Positions 52,901-61,851 of a stretch of DNA of 64,000 nt are shown here, piece by piece (position 1 is the stretch's first letter; each line of letters opens with the position of its first letter). The notes beneath the pieces are model-generated. The model was not told the DNA's origin, searched no databases, and worked only from the letters and a program-made list of their open reading frames with translations. This stretch comes from Spiractinospora alimapuensis (lineage in GTDB: Bacteria > Actinomycetota > Actinomycetes > Streptosporangiales > Streptosporangiaceae). Both the position numbers and the translations under genes were made by a program. The stretch is taken from NCBI RefSeq assembly GCF_018437505.1, contig NZ_CP072467.1, positions 806,001-870,000 of the forward strand, given 5' to 3'.

Positions 52901-53692
52901 AGTCCCACGCGTGTCCAGCGTTTCCCCGGCGGCGGCACGCTCCCCGATCCGGCGCCTCATCCGTGCCTCGATGCCGTCCAGCAGGCTCTCCAGGCCGAAC
53001 TCGAAGCTCGCTTCGGCGTCCGCGTCACCGGTGGTCTCAACGATGCGCAACATGGACGGGTACTGGTTCCAGTCGACGTGTGTGCGCAGGAACTCCTCCT
53101 CCACCTCCTGCCACGACCGGCCTTCTCCGCCCTCGGACCCGTCCCGCATCTCGTCACGCTCCATCGCGACCTGGATGGCCTCGCGGGCCTGTCCCCGAAC
53201 GAAGGCGTCCACGCTGTTGACGGCGGCGAGCATCTCCCCCTCGGTGAGACCGGTGTCCTCGAGCACCGACAGGGCGGAGTTCATCCAGGCGAGGGTGCCC
53301 GGGCCGGCCAGGTGTCGCGCCGAGGTGAGTTGGATGACCCACGGGTGGGCGCGGTAGTCCTGCCAGTCCTCCCGCGCCCAGGCGGTGACCTTCTCCCGCC
53401 AGCCGCCGGGGTGCTCGTGCGGCAGACGCGACATCGCGATCATGCCGTCGACCATGAGAGCGAAGAGTTCGTCCTTTCCCGGCACGTAGGTGTACAGCGA
53501 CGCGGTTCCCACGCCGAGGTCCTCGGCGACGCGACGCATCGACATCGCCTCCAAACCCTCGGTGTCCGCGATGTTCACCGCCGCCTTGACGATCCGATCC
53601 CGACTCAGCGTGGGCCGGGGTCCTCGCCTTCCTGGCTGCTGGTGCCCCCAGAGCAGTTCGAGAACCCGCCGCGCGCCCGCGTTGGATGGCAC
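52898..53692 (-). CDS. TetR/AcrR family regulator
   Basis: 264 residues from GTG 53692, preceded by GGGAGG at four bases. The long N-terminal extension ending LLWGHQQPGRRGPRPTLSRD is typical of the TetR subgroup with the TetR_C_1 domain; the DNA-binding domain is IVKAAVNIADTEGLEAMSMR and RVAEDLGVGTASLYTYVPGK. Divergent from the DUF418 gene. A consensus promoter drives it. Confidence 0.9.
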   Translation of the reverse strand: MPSNAGARRVLELLWGHQQPGRRGPRPTLSRDRIVKAAVNIADTEGLEAMSMRRVAEDLGVGTASLYTYVPGKDELFALMVDGMIAMSRLPHEHPGGWREKVTAWAREDWQDYRAHPWVIQLTSARHLAGPGTLAWMNSALSVLEDTGLTEGEMLAAVNSVDAFVRGQAREAIQVAMERDEMRDGSEGGEGRSWQEVEEEFLRTHVDWNQYPSMLRIVETTGDADAEASFEFGLESLLDGIEARMRRRIGERAAAGETLDTRGT

Positions 53693-53726
53693 ATTGCCTC
53701 CCAGCAAAACTCCGTATATTGTTCGG

Positions 53727-53755
53727 TATTAACGAATGGTGTTCGAAGTTGTCAA
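53727..53755 (-). promoter_or_regulatory. consensus promoter of the TetR gene
   Basis: On the minus strand TTGACA (53750-53755) and TTAATA (53727-53732) are spaced exactly 17 bases, the closest match to the vegetative sigma consensus in this window. The AT-rich CGTATATTG / TTAACG sequence around the -10 is partly palindromic and may be the TetR operator shared with the DUF418 gene. Confidence 0.6.
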
Positions 53756-53796
53756 GGGGCCCCCTCCCCTCTCCGAGCACCCCCTGAGGAACGATC

Positions 53797-55065
53797 GTGC
53801 CCGACCCCACGCGGAGCCCGGCCGGGGCTCCACCCTCCGCCGCTCGCCACTCCCTCCACCGGGCCGGTGTGCGTTCGGGCGAACGCGCACTCGCTCCCGA
53901 TCTCGCTCGCGGCGTCATGCTCCTGCTGATCGTCCTGTCCAACACCGTGTTCTACCTGTACGCCGCGGACCACGGGCCCTCGGGCTGGCACCCCGTCGAC
54001 GGCTCCGTCCTGGACTCCGTCGTCCAGTTCGCCATGGTCGTCGGCCTGGATCTTCGCACGTTCCCCATGTTCGCGTTCCTCTTCGGCTACGGCATGATGC
54101 GGCTCTACCAGCGCCAGACCGAGGCAGGAACCGCCCCCAAGGCCGCGGTCGCCCTCCTGCGTCGGCGCAGCCTGTGGCTGTTCGTCTTCGGCGCCGCCCA
54201 CGCCGCGCTGCTGATGGCCGGCGACATCCTGGGCGTCTACGCACTGATCAGCGTCGTACTGGGGTGGCTGGTCCTACGCCGCACTCCCCGCACCATGCTC
54301 GTCGTCGCCGGGGTGCTCTATTTCCTGCTGGTCGCGCTCACCGCCCTGACCTACCTCGAGTTCGTCGGTGGCGGCGACGCGTCTGCCGACGTTCCCAGCG
54401 CCGTCGCCTACGCCGCACACGAGACGAACTATTTCGCCTCCGTCGGCACCCGCCTGGAGACCTGGCTGCTGGGGAGCACCCTCCTCGGCTCCCTCTTCAG
54501 CTTCTCCTTCCACGCCGCCATGGTGCTCGGATTCTGGGCCGCCAGACGCCGTGTCCTGGAGGAACCCCGAAGGAACCTGCGCCTGCTCACCACGACCGCG
54601 ATCCTCGGTGTCTCCGTCGGCTGGTTGGGCGGACTGCCGATCGCGCTGGACCACGTGGGCCTGCTCTCCATCCCCGCCGCGGCACACGGCCCCAACGGCC
54701 CGGTCTTCATGTGGCAGGTCATGACCGGACTGCCGGGCGGTCTGGGCTACGCCGCACTCTTCGGACTCCTCGCCATGTGGCTGTCGGAACGCGCGCGACG
54801 TGGCGTGGTCGTGAACGCCGTCGCGGCCCTGGGCAAACGCTCCCTGTCCGGTTACCTCGCCCACTCGGTCGTGTTCTCCCCCGTGCTCGCGGCGTGGGGG
54901 CTCGGCCTCGGCGCACACCTGGGCAGCGCGAGCGTCGCCGCTTTCGCGGTTCTCACCTGGTTGGTGACCGTCGCCGGTGCCTACGCCCTGGAACTGTCGG
55001 ATCGACGTGGACCGGCGGAGGCGCTGCTGCGTCGGCTCATGTACCGCGACGCGGCGTCACGCTGA
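53797..55065 (+). CDS. DUF418 family membrane protein
   Basis: 422 residues, about nine membrane helices. Family motifs: LAPDLARGVMLLLIVLSNTVFY at the start, FPMFAFLFGYGMMRLYQRQ, LWLFVFGAAHAALLMAGDIL and the C-terminal LGKRSLSGYLAHSVVFS. DUF418 proteins are presumed transporters or acyl-handling membrane proteins. GTG start behind AGGAAC. Regulated probably by the divergent TetR; followed 34 bases on by a DUF998 gene. Confidence 0.87.
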   Translation: MPDPTRSPAGAPPSAARHSLHRAGVRSGERALAPDLARGVMLLLIVLSNTVFYLYAADHGPSGWHPVDGSVLDSVVQFAMVVGLDLRTFPMFAFLFGYGMMRLYQRQTEAGTAPKAAVALLRRRSLWLFVFGAAHAALLMAGDILGVYALISVVLGWLVLRRTPRTMLVVAGVLYFLLVALTALTYLEFVGGGDASADVPSAVAYAAHETNYFASVGTRLETWLLGSTLLGSLFSFSFHAAMVLGFWAARRRVLEEPRRNLRLLTTTAILGVSVGWLGGLPIALDHVGLLSIPAAAHGPNGPVFMWQVMTGLPGGLGYAALFGLLAMWLSERARRGVVVNAVAALGKRSLSGYLAHSVVFSPVLAAWGLGLGAHLGSASVAAFAVLTWLVTVAGAYALELSDRRGPAEALLRRLMYRDAASR

Positions 55066-55099
55066 CACGGACAGCCCCTCCCGGAAAGAGGTCCCCACG

Positions 55100-55777
55100 A
55101 TGCTCCCGAACCGCCTCCTCCTACGTTGCGGTCTCGCCGCGGGGCCGCTCTTCGTCACCGTGTTCACGGTCGCCGGGGCGCTGCGTCCGGACTACTCCCC
55201 CGTCCGGCACCCGGTCAGCTCGCTGGCGCTCACCGGGTGGGGCTGGGTCCAGGTGGCGAACTTCCTCCTGGCCGGGGCGTTGCTGCTCGCCCTCGCGGTG
55301 GGTATGCGCCGTGTGGGCCCGAGACCGGTCCGGGGGGCGACGCCCTGGCTGCTGGGCCTCGGCGGTGTCGGGCTCATGGGCGCCGGCGTGTTTCCCGGTG
55401 ACCCCGTGAGCGGGTACCCACCGGGAACCCCGGACACGCTGGTCTACACGCCGCCGGGCGTGGCACACGACGCCTTCTCGGTACTGTTCTTCCTCTGCGT
55501 CGCGGCCGCCGGCGGCGCGCTTTCCGTGCGCTGTGCGCGGGAACGACGGTGGGGGCTCGCGGTGTACTCCCTCCTCAGCGCGATCCTCTTCCTCGTGCTG
55601 CTGGTGGTCGCGAGCAGCGGGTTCGAGCAGGACCCGGCGCTCGTGGACTACGGCGGGCTGATCCAACGCGCCTCGTTGGTGGTGGGTTTCGCCTGGACCA
55701 CCGTGGTGGCGGCCGCGCTGCTGCGCGGCGCCGAACGGGACCGCTCCGATTCCGGGGCCCCGACGGCGGCGCGCTGA
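55100..55777 (+). CDS. DUF998 family membrane protein
   Basis: 225 residues, about six membrane helices. DUF998 pattern: RLLLRCGLAAGPLFVTVFTV, RPDYSPVRHPVSSLALTGWG, LMGAGVFPGDPVSGYPPGTP and VAHDAFSVLFFLCV. GAGG lies eight bases before the ATG. Same strand as and 34 bases after the DUF418 gene, so both should be one TetR-controlled unit. The biochemical role is unknown. Confidence 0.87.
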   Translation: MLPNRLLLRCGLAAGPLFVTVFTVAGALRPDYSPVRHPVSSLALTGWGWVQVANFLLAGALLLALAVGMRRVGPRPVRGATPWLLGLGGVGLMGAGVFPGDPVSGYPPGTPDTLVYTPPGVAHDAFSVLFFLCVAAAGGALSVRCARERRWGLAVYSLLSAILFLVLLVVASSGFEQDPALVDYGGLIQRASLVVGFAWTTVVAAALLRGAERDRSDSGAPTAAR

Positions 55778-56015
55778 CACGGTGCGGCAGCGACCTGGGT
55801 CGTGTGTGTTGAGGGCTTCTCGGGTGATGGAGCGGCCGTCGCCGCTACTGGGGTCGCTTCGCGGATTGTGCCCCGGCGGGCGCCCGCGCTTCGGCTCCCA
55901 GGACGATCCGTGCTGGGCATCCTGGTCGGCTCCTCGACAGGATCCACGCAGCGAACGCCGTCCCGACGGTCACGAGCCCCAGCGCCCCCGCGAAACACAG
56001 CGCTGAAATAACGAC

Positions 56016-57590
56016 CTAGAGGCGCAGGCGTCGCATCCAGTGGCCCGCCCGCGTCATCACCTTCGTCCACGTCTCGGGGTCGAAGACGGGCGTCCCGTCG
56101 AGGGCGAGAAGCCGCTGTGTCGCGACCGTCTGCGGCTCGGTGAAGCGCAGCAGGCCCTCGGGGCCGTGCCGCCGCCCCAGTCCCGAGCGCTTCATGCCCC
56201 CCATGGGTCCGCCATAGCTGGCGAAGGCGGCCCCGTAGCCGTCGTTGACGTTGACGGTTCCGGCCTGGATCCGTGCGGCGAGCAGGCGTCCCCGGGTCTC
56301 GTCCCGTGTCCACACGCTCGCGTTCAGCCCGAGGTCGGAGTCGTTGGCCATCGCCACGGCCTCCTCGTCGTCGGCGAACGGGGCGACGGCGAGGAGCGGA
56401 CCGAACGTCTCCGCCCGGCATGACGCCATCTCGGGCCCCACCCCGGCGAGCACCGTGGGCGCGTAGAACAACGGGCCGAGGTCCGGGCGGGCGTGTCCCC
56501 CGGCCAGGACCTCCGCCCCCCGCGCGACCGCGTCGCGCACGTGTTCGTCGGTGCGGTCGAGCTGACGGGCGTAGGTGAGGGAGCCCATGTCCGCGCTGAA
56601 GTCGAACCTGGAGTTGAGCTCCATGCCCGCGACGGCGCTCGCGAGCCGGTCGACGAACCGGTCGTGGATGGACTCGTGCACGTAGAGACGTTCCGCCGCG
56701 ATGCACAACTGCCCGGCGTTGGAGAACGCCGCCCGTAGCGTGCCGCGGACCGTCCGCTCGACGTCGGCGTCCGCGCGAACCACCATCGGGTTCTTGCCCC
56801 CGAGTTCGGCGGAGCACCCGATGAGGCGGGCGCCGCAGCGTTCCGCGATCGTGGCGCCGGCCGTGGTGGAACCGGTGAACGCCACGTGGTCGGCGCTGTC
56901 GACCAGCGCCTCGCCGATGTCGGCGGGTTCCCCCACCACCGGGATCCACAGGTTCTGCGGCAGGCCGCACTCCTCCAGCAGGTCCATCGCCCACAGCGCG
57001 CTCAGCGCGGTCTGGGTGTCGGGCTTGGCGATCACCGCGTTCCCGGCGAGGAGCGCGGGCACGGCGTCGGCCAGCGGGAGGGTCAGTGGATAGTTCCAGG
57101 GGGTGATCACGCTGACCACTCCCTTGGGATGGTGGTTGACCTCGGCCCGGGTCGCCACCGGCATCGCGCCGGTGACACGGCGGGGCCGCAGCATCGCCGG
57201 CGCACGGCGGGCGTAGTACAAGGTCGCGGCCGCCGCGTCGTAGACCTCCTCGAACGCGTGCCGACGGGCCTTGCCGGTCTCCCATTGCAGGATGTCCAGG
57301 ATCTCCCGCTGTCGGCGGAGCACGAGGTCACTGAAACGCAGGAACGGCTTCACCCGTAGCGCCGGGGCGACCCGGGCCCACGCGGCCTGGGCTTCGCGGG
57401 CCCGGGCGAACGCCGCCTCGATGTCCTCGCCGGAGGACTGTGGGAGCTCCGCGAGCGGTGCGCCGGTGAAGGGCGCCGTGACCGTGGTCGGACGACGGGT
57501 GGTCGCGGCGACGCGACGGGTGAGCCGGGTGGCCAGGCCCTCGGGCAGTCCGGCGCGTGGGTCCGGGGGCGTTGCGGCGGAGGCGGTCAT
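56016..57590 (-). CDS. gabD2: NAD(P)-dependent succinate-semialdehyde dehydrogenase type aldehyde dehydrogenase
   Basis: 524 residues, the SSADH family (GabD2-like). The catalytic Cys is in SNAGQLCIAAERLYV, the general-base Glu in GCSAELGGKNPMVV, and the cofactor-binding lysine in NAVIAKPDTQT. VVSVITPWNYPLTLP and GPLLAVAPF are typical. It should oxidise succinate semialdehyde or a similar aldehyde; no GABA transaminase is in the window. Isolated gene with about 240 bases before the DUF998 stop. Confidence 0.87.
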   Translation of the reverse strand: MTASAATPPDPRAGLPEGLATRLTRRVAATTRRPTTVTAPFTGAPLAELPQSSGEDIEAAFARAREAQAAWARVAPALRVKPFLRFSDLVLRRQREILDILQWETGKARRHAFEEVYDAAAATLYYARRAPAMLRPRRVTGAMPVATRAEVNHHPKGVVSVITPWNYPLTLPLADAVPALLAGNAVIAKPDTQTALSALWAMDLLEECGLPQNLWIPVVGEPADIGEALVDSADHVAFTGSTTAGATIAERCGARLIGCSAELGGKNPMVVRADADVERTVRGTLRAAFSNAGQLCIAAERLYVHESIHDRFVDRLASAVAGMELNSRFDFSADMGSLTYARQLDRTDEHVRDAVARGAEVLAGGHARPDLGPLFYAPTVLAGVGPEMASCRAETFGPLLAVAPFADDEEAVAMANDSDLGLNASVWTRDETRGRLLAARIQAGTVNVNDGYGAAFASYGGPMGGMKRSGLGRRHGPEGLLRFTEPQTVATQRLLALDGTPVFDPETWTKVMTRAGHWMRRLRL

Positions 57591-57760
57591 GTGCGCACCA
57601 TATCCGGCTCGGCCACGTCCGCACTACTGCCGAGTAACGACGCCCCGGGCGTGCCACCGAGCCTGACCAGTCCTGGTCACCGCCCCCTCGGTGGCACGTG
57701 ACGGGAGCTCGTCGTCGGGAGGACCGGCCCGCCCCACACCCCGGCCACGCGCCACGCACC

Positions 57761-58579
57761 TCACCCGCGTCGACTCATCACCCACTGACACACCAGCAGG
57801 CCGATCAGGCACCACGCCGAGAGGACCGCGAAGGGCAACGGCGACACCCCGCCCTCGGGTACCGCGACGGTCTCCCGGATCGCCTGGGCCATGTAGGTGA
57901 GTGGGAGGAAGTCGTGGAAGGTGGCGAGCCAGGCGGGCAGCCGCTCGGCGGGGAAGTTGATCGGGGAGAACATGAGAGCGAAGAAGAGCACCACGTTGGT
58001 CGCCATCTGGGCGGCCATCGGTGGGACGACGTAGGCGATGGTGTAGCCGATGGCGACACAGGTGAGCGACACGAGCAGCACGGCGGGCAGCACCAGCGGG
58101 CTGATCCGCAGCTCCAGGTCGAACCGGAGCGTGGCGGCGACCAGCCCGGCCGCCAACCCGGGCAGGGCGATGAGCACCCACGTCGTGACGTCGGCGACGA
58201 GGGTCGCGCTGCGGGGGACGGGAAGCGCGCGTTGGAAGTCGAAGATTCCCTGCATCTTCTGCTGGGCGACCATGCTCGGCGCGAACGCCATGCACACGGC
58301 GATGAGGGAGATGGCCATGGCCCCGGTGGCGAGGTACTGGGCCGCCACGGGGTCCTGGTCCACGCCCGGGATGAGGAACGCGAACCCGATTACGATGCCG
58401 ACGGACAGGATGATCTGGATGAGGATCATGAGCGGGGCGACGAACCGCACCCGCAGTATTCCCCAGCGGAACATCAGGGCATAGCTACGAAGCCACCACG
58501 TGACTCCCCCGGTCGGCTCCGTCGTCCGTGCGGGCGGCGCCGGTGGCGTTTGCGTTCTCGGTTCCGACGAGACCGACAT
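57761..58579 (-). CDS. ABC-2 type transporter permease
   Basis: 272 residues with six membrane helices and the ABC-2 pattern (SMVAQQKMQGIFDFQRALPVPR, INFPAERLPAWLATFHDFLPLTYMAQAIRE). ATG 58579 is backed by GGAGG six bases upstream and lies 95 bases inside the ATPase gene; a later ATG (58474) would avoid the overlap but has no ribosome-binding site. Partner of the ATPase, exporting an unknown drug, lipid or polysaccharide. Confidence 0.87.
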   Translation of the reverse strand: MSVSSEPRTQTPPAPPARTTEPTGGVTWWLRSYALMFRWGILRVRFVAPLMILIQIILSVGIVIGFAFLIPGVDQDPVAAQYLATGAMAISLIAVCMAFAPSMVAQQKMQGIFDFQRALPVPRSATLVADVTTWVLIALPGLAAGLVAATLRFDLELRISPLVLPAVLLVSLTCVAIGYTIAYVVPPMAAQMATNVVLFFALMFSPINFPAERLPAWLATFHDFLPLTYMAQAIRETVAVPEGGVSPLPFAVLSAWCLIGLLVCQWVMSRRG

Positions 58580-59465
58580 AGACGTCCTCCAAGCTGGTGG
58601 GGGTGATCGAGAACTCTTCGATGTCTCCGGACCGTCGCAGGGCCTGTGCCCACGCGAGCGCGTCCGGAGCGTGTTCGGTGGCGATGGGCATGAGATGGCG
58701 GCGTCCCGTCCGCCGGGCCGGGCCCGCCGTGGCGATCGCCGGTTCGATGGGCGCGGCGTCCGAGGAGAGCAGTTCCAGGCGCAGCTCTCCCGCGGCACTC
58801 TCGCGGAGCTCGGCGGGGGTTCCCTCCGCGACGACCCGGCCACCGTCCAGGACGGCGAGGCGGTCGACGCTGCGCTCCGCCTCGGCCACGTTGTGGGTCA
58901 CCAGGAGTACGGCGTGGCCCTCGTCGGCCAGGGCGCGCACCTGCTCCCAGAGGAGGCGTCGTCGGACGGGGTCGACGTCGTTGGTCGGTTCGTCCAACAT
59001 CACGACCCGTCCCGGCGCGACACCAGCCATCGCGAACGCGGCCAGCCGGCGCACGCCGCCGGACAACCGCTCCCCGATGGTGTCGGCCCATGGGTCGATC
59101 TCCAACGCGGTGATAAGCGCGGCGGCACGGGCGCGGGCCTCGTCCCGACCGGCGCCCCGGATCCGCCCGATCATCTCCACGGCCTGGCGTGGGGTGACCC
59201 CTTCCAGTGGAGCGTGCGCCTGCGGCATCAGCGCGCACATTCCGCGCGCGTAGGCGGGATCGGCGACGAGATCGCGCCCGCCCAGCGTGATCTGTCCGGC
59301 GGTGGGCCGGAGCAGTCCCACCACCTGGTTGATCAGGGTCGTCTTCCCGGCTCCGTTGTGTCCCAGCAGGCCGAACACCTCCCCCGGCGACACCTCGAGC
59401 GAGATCCCGTCGTTCGCGGGTTCGCCCGGTCTGTACTCCTTGCGGAGCTGGTGGATCCGCAGCAC
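58485..59465 (-). CDS. ABC-2 type transporter ATP-binding protein
   Basis: 326 residues from GTG 59465, preceded by GGAGGG. Walker A GHNGAGKTT, Q-loop MPQAHAPLEG, signature LSGGVRR, Walker B VVMLDEPTNDVDP and switch His in LLVTHNVAEA are all present. A C-terminal accessory domain of about 90 residues is usual for drug exporters. Divergent from its TetR across a 34-bp operator. Confidence 0.93.
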   Translation of the reverse strand: MLRIHQLRKEYRPGEPANDGISLEVSPGEVFGLLGHNGAGKTTLINQVVGLLRPTAGQITLGGRDLVADPAYARGMCALMPQAHAPLEGVTPRQAVEMIGRIRGAGRDEARARAAALITALEIDPWADTIGERLSGGVRRLAAFAMAGVAPGRVVMLDEPTNDVDPVRRRLLWEQVRALADEGHAVLLVTHNVAEAERSVDRLAVLDGGRVVAEGTPAELRESAAGELRLELLSSDAAPIEPAIATAGPARRTGRRHLMPIATEHAPDALAWAQALRRSGDIEEFSITPTSLEDVYVGLVGTENANATGAARTDDGADRGSHVVAS

Positions 59466-59478
59466 GAAGAGCCCTCCA

Positions 59479-59512
59479 AATACTGGGTGGTATGCGAATA
59501 CCACTCAGTATT
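59479..59512. promoter_or_regulatory. 34-bp TetR operator between the exporter and its regulator
   Basis: AATACTGGGTGGTAT (59479-59493) and ATACCACTCAGTATT (59498-59512) are 15-base arms with a single mismatch around GCGA. A further half-site ATACCA follows at 59516-59521. It occupies the 91 bases between the divergent ATPase and TetR genes and must cover both promoters. Confidence 0.85.
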
Positions 59513-59556
59513 CAGATACCATTGGGGATGTCAAGCTGGGTTCGAAGGAGGTCGGG

Positions 59557-60243
59557 ATGGCGGAACGACTCACCCGAGAGGAACAGCGCGTACGCAACCG
59601 AAAGGAACTCCTGGCCGCGGCGGTGAGGGTATTCGCCGAGCGGGGGATCGCCGGCGCGTCGCTCGACGAGGTGGCGGCCGAGGCGGGCCTGACCAAGGGG
59701 GCGGTCTACTCCAACTTCGCCAACAAGGAGGAGCTCGTCATCCAGGTGCTGTGGCAGCAGATCGCCACCCCGGAGAACATCGAGGCCGAGCGCCTGTTCG
59801 CCTCCTCCGCGTCCACCGAGGAGCTGATCAACGCCTACGGGGACCTGTGGGTCGCCACGACGCGCGGCGGAACGCGTGACGCCTACAGCAGGGTGGCGTT
59901 GGAGTTCATGGCCCACGCGCTGCGCGACCCGGTCCTACGCGAGGAGTACCGCGACTTCGTCTTTCCCCCCGTGGAGATGGCGCGACACCACCCCTTCGCC
60001 CCCGAGGGAAGCGAACTGGCCAAGCTCCCGCCCGGCCTGGTCCTCAACCTGGTGACGGCGCTCAGCATCGGACTCGGCTCCCTGAGCCTGATCAGCGCCG
60101 AGCACTGCCCGCCCGAGCTGTTCCGCGTCGCCCTGCGCCTCCTGGCCGGCCTCCCCATCGACGTGGACGCCATCCCCGCGCCACCTCCGCCGACCTCCGG
60201 CCAGCACCAAGGAGAGGCGAGCCACTCCATTCCCGAAGAGTGA
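59557..60243 (+). CDS. TetR/AcrR family regulator of the ABC exporter
   Basis: 228 residues from ATG 59557 behind AAGGAGG. DNA-binding domain RKELLAAAVRVFAERGIAGA and SLDEVAAEAGLTKGAVYSNFANK; helical ligand domain after it, with a Pro-rich C-terminus. Divergent from the ABC-2 exporter and almost certainly its repressor. The ligand is probably the exported compound. Confidence 0.9.
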   Translation: MAERLTREEQRVRNRKELLAAAVRVFAERGIAGASLDEVAAEAGLTKGAVYSNFANKEELVIQVLWQQIATPENIEAERLFASSASTEELINAYGDLWVATTRGGTRDAYSRVALEFMAHALRDPVLREEYRDFVFPPVEMARHHPFAPEGSELAKLPPGLVLNLVTALSIGLGSLSLISAEHCPPELFRVALRLLAGLPIDVDAIPAPPPPTSGQHQGEASHSIPEE

Positions 60244-61071
60244 CCTTTACGTCGTAGATTCACATAGACGCGTAATGACGGCGGCGTGCTCGGCACCGAA
60301 TTCCGGCCCCGGACGGGCGACTCCGCGCTCGCGCCGCACCACTCCCGTCCTGAGGCGAAGGAACGCTCCGGGCCAGGCCGGATCGCCCCGTTCGCGCCCC
60401 GTGGGCTCCGGGTAACCCTCGGCATCGCGTGGTGCGGCCCCCGCGCACGGGGCGACGGTACGTGCCCGCGCCGCGCGGCCGGGGGGTGGTGCCCTCGTCC
60501 GCCGCCCAGCCGGCGCACCGTGTCCAGAACCCAACGCTCAGGCGGAGACCGACGCCGCCGCCTGGTTCCTCCTCGTCCATCACACAGGCCGTCGCGCGGG
60601 GTGCGGGTGGACCTCGCCCGCGTACGAGCGGGACGGCGTGCGCGGATCCCGGGGCACCGCGCCGCAGGGGGCCGGACGGCTCCGCCGGCGCGAAGCGATC
60701 TCCTTGGGCCACGAAGTACCCGTGCCCGTCATGCCCAATCTCCGCGCCCCGTGTCCCGACACGTGGCGCGGCGGGGGACGCAGCACCAGGGGTTTGGAAC
60801 GGTCCGGGGTGCGCTCGCGTAGGCGTCGGGGTGGTGGAGTCAATCAGCCCGGCAACGGGTTGGGCCGTCGCCGGCGCGGTCGAGGTCTCCGGTGTTCCCA
60901 CCGCCCGCGCACCGGAGCCCCGGGGGTTCGGTCCCTCGCCGCCTCGACCGCCCGCGGGGTCGTGTGACCACGGCGGTGCCACCGATCCCGCCGCAGCGCG
61001 TGAATGCCCCCCCGGGGGGAGAGCGACGGGGGGCATGGCGGCGGAGACAACCCGGCGGGATATGTGCGGGA
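60244..61071. other. 830-bp stretch without a supportable gene
   Basis: Very GC-rich. Several long open frames exist on both strands, as expected from composition, but none has a ribosome-binding site, biased codons or a recognisable motif. I see no repeat or RNA gene. It may be decayed coding DNA. Confidence 0.4.
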
Positions 61072-61809
61072 CTAGCGCGGGGCGGTGCGGCCGGGCCAGG
61101 GGGCGAGGGTCGGGAGTGCGGAGACGTCGGGGGCGAGGACACCGTCGGGGGTGCGGCCGGCGATCCAGGCGGTGAGGTCGCGCAGGTCGCCGCGGATCGT
61201 GACGGGGTCGCCGGATCCGAGGGTCCGGGTCTCGTCGGTGTCGGTGGCGATGAGGTCCAGGCGGGTGCCCCTTGGCACGCGAAGTTCCAGGAAATCCAAC
61301 AGGTGGTGGGCGAACTCGGCCGTCCAGTCGCGGGGCCGGTATGTAAGGGCGAGGTCGACGGCGTGAATCTCGGCCTCGCGCCAGCGGGCGAACACCGTGT
61401 CGGTCACCGTGCCATCGCGGTAGGCGACGCCGAGGTCCCAGTCACCGTCGGAGAGGTCGCTCCACTGCGTCTCCAGCTCCGACTGGGCGTCGCGCAGTCG
61501 CGCGAGGAGCTCGTCCCGCGGCCGCGTGGCGCCCTCCTCGATCTCACGGTCCCGACCCTCCTGGCCACCGTCGTAGATGTCCACGCGCTCACCCGCCCGC
61601 GCGAAGCGCACCTGACGCTCCAGCGCCCAGGCGTTGTTGGCGAGGTGCGACACGACGTGGGCGCGGGTCCAACCAGGGAGTCCGGACGGGGCGCGCAGCG
61701 TGGCCTCATCGGTGTGGGCGAGCAGGTCGAGGACCCGGGCGTGGGCGGAGGCGACAAGGGTGACCACCACGCGGGGGGACGACTCGGGAACGGGCGTGAC
61801 GTTGTCCAT
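61072..61809 (-). CDS. maleylpyruvate isomerase family mycothiol-dependent enzyme
   Basis: 245 residues of the DinB-like MDMPI family: the metal-site His in LPGWTRAHVVSHLANNAWAL, then the second site in WREAEIHAVDLAL, and the C-terminal domain GTRLDLIATDTDETR and VTIRGDLRDLTAWIAGR. Mycothiol is the actinobacterial thiol, supporting the taxonomic reading. A CACTAT hexamer lies six bases before the ATG (leaderless candidate). The substrate is unknown. Confidence 0.87.
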   Translation of the reverse strand: MDNVTPVPESSPRVVVTLVASAHARVLDLLAHTDEATLRAPSGLPGWTRAHVVSHLANNAWALERQVRFARAGERVDIYDGGQEGRDREIEEGATRPRDELLARLRDAQSELETQWSDLSDGDWDLGVAYRDGTVTDTVFARWREAEIHAVDLALTYRPRDWTAEFAHHLLDFLELRVPRGTRLDLIATDTDETRTLGSGDPVTIRGDLRDLTAWIAGRTPDGVLAPDVSALPTLAPWPGRTAPR

Positions 61810-61851
61810 CCCCCTATAGTGCCTGGCGCCCCGTGGGACGCGCCAGGCGCG

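Noticed and set aside
60260-61036. 258-codon minus-strand open frame in the gene-free stretch
   Set aside because: Pro/Gly/Arg-rich, no motif, no initiation signal.
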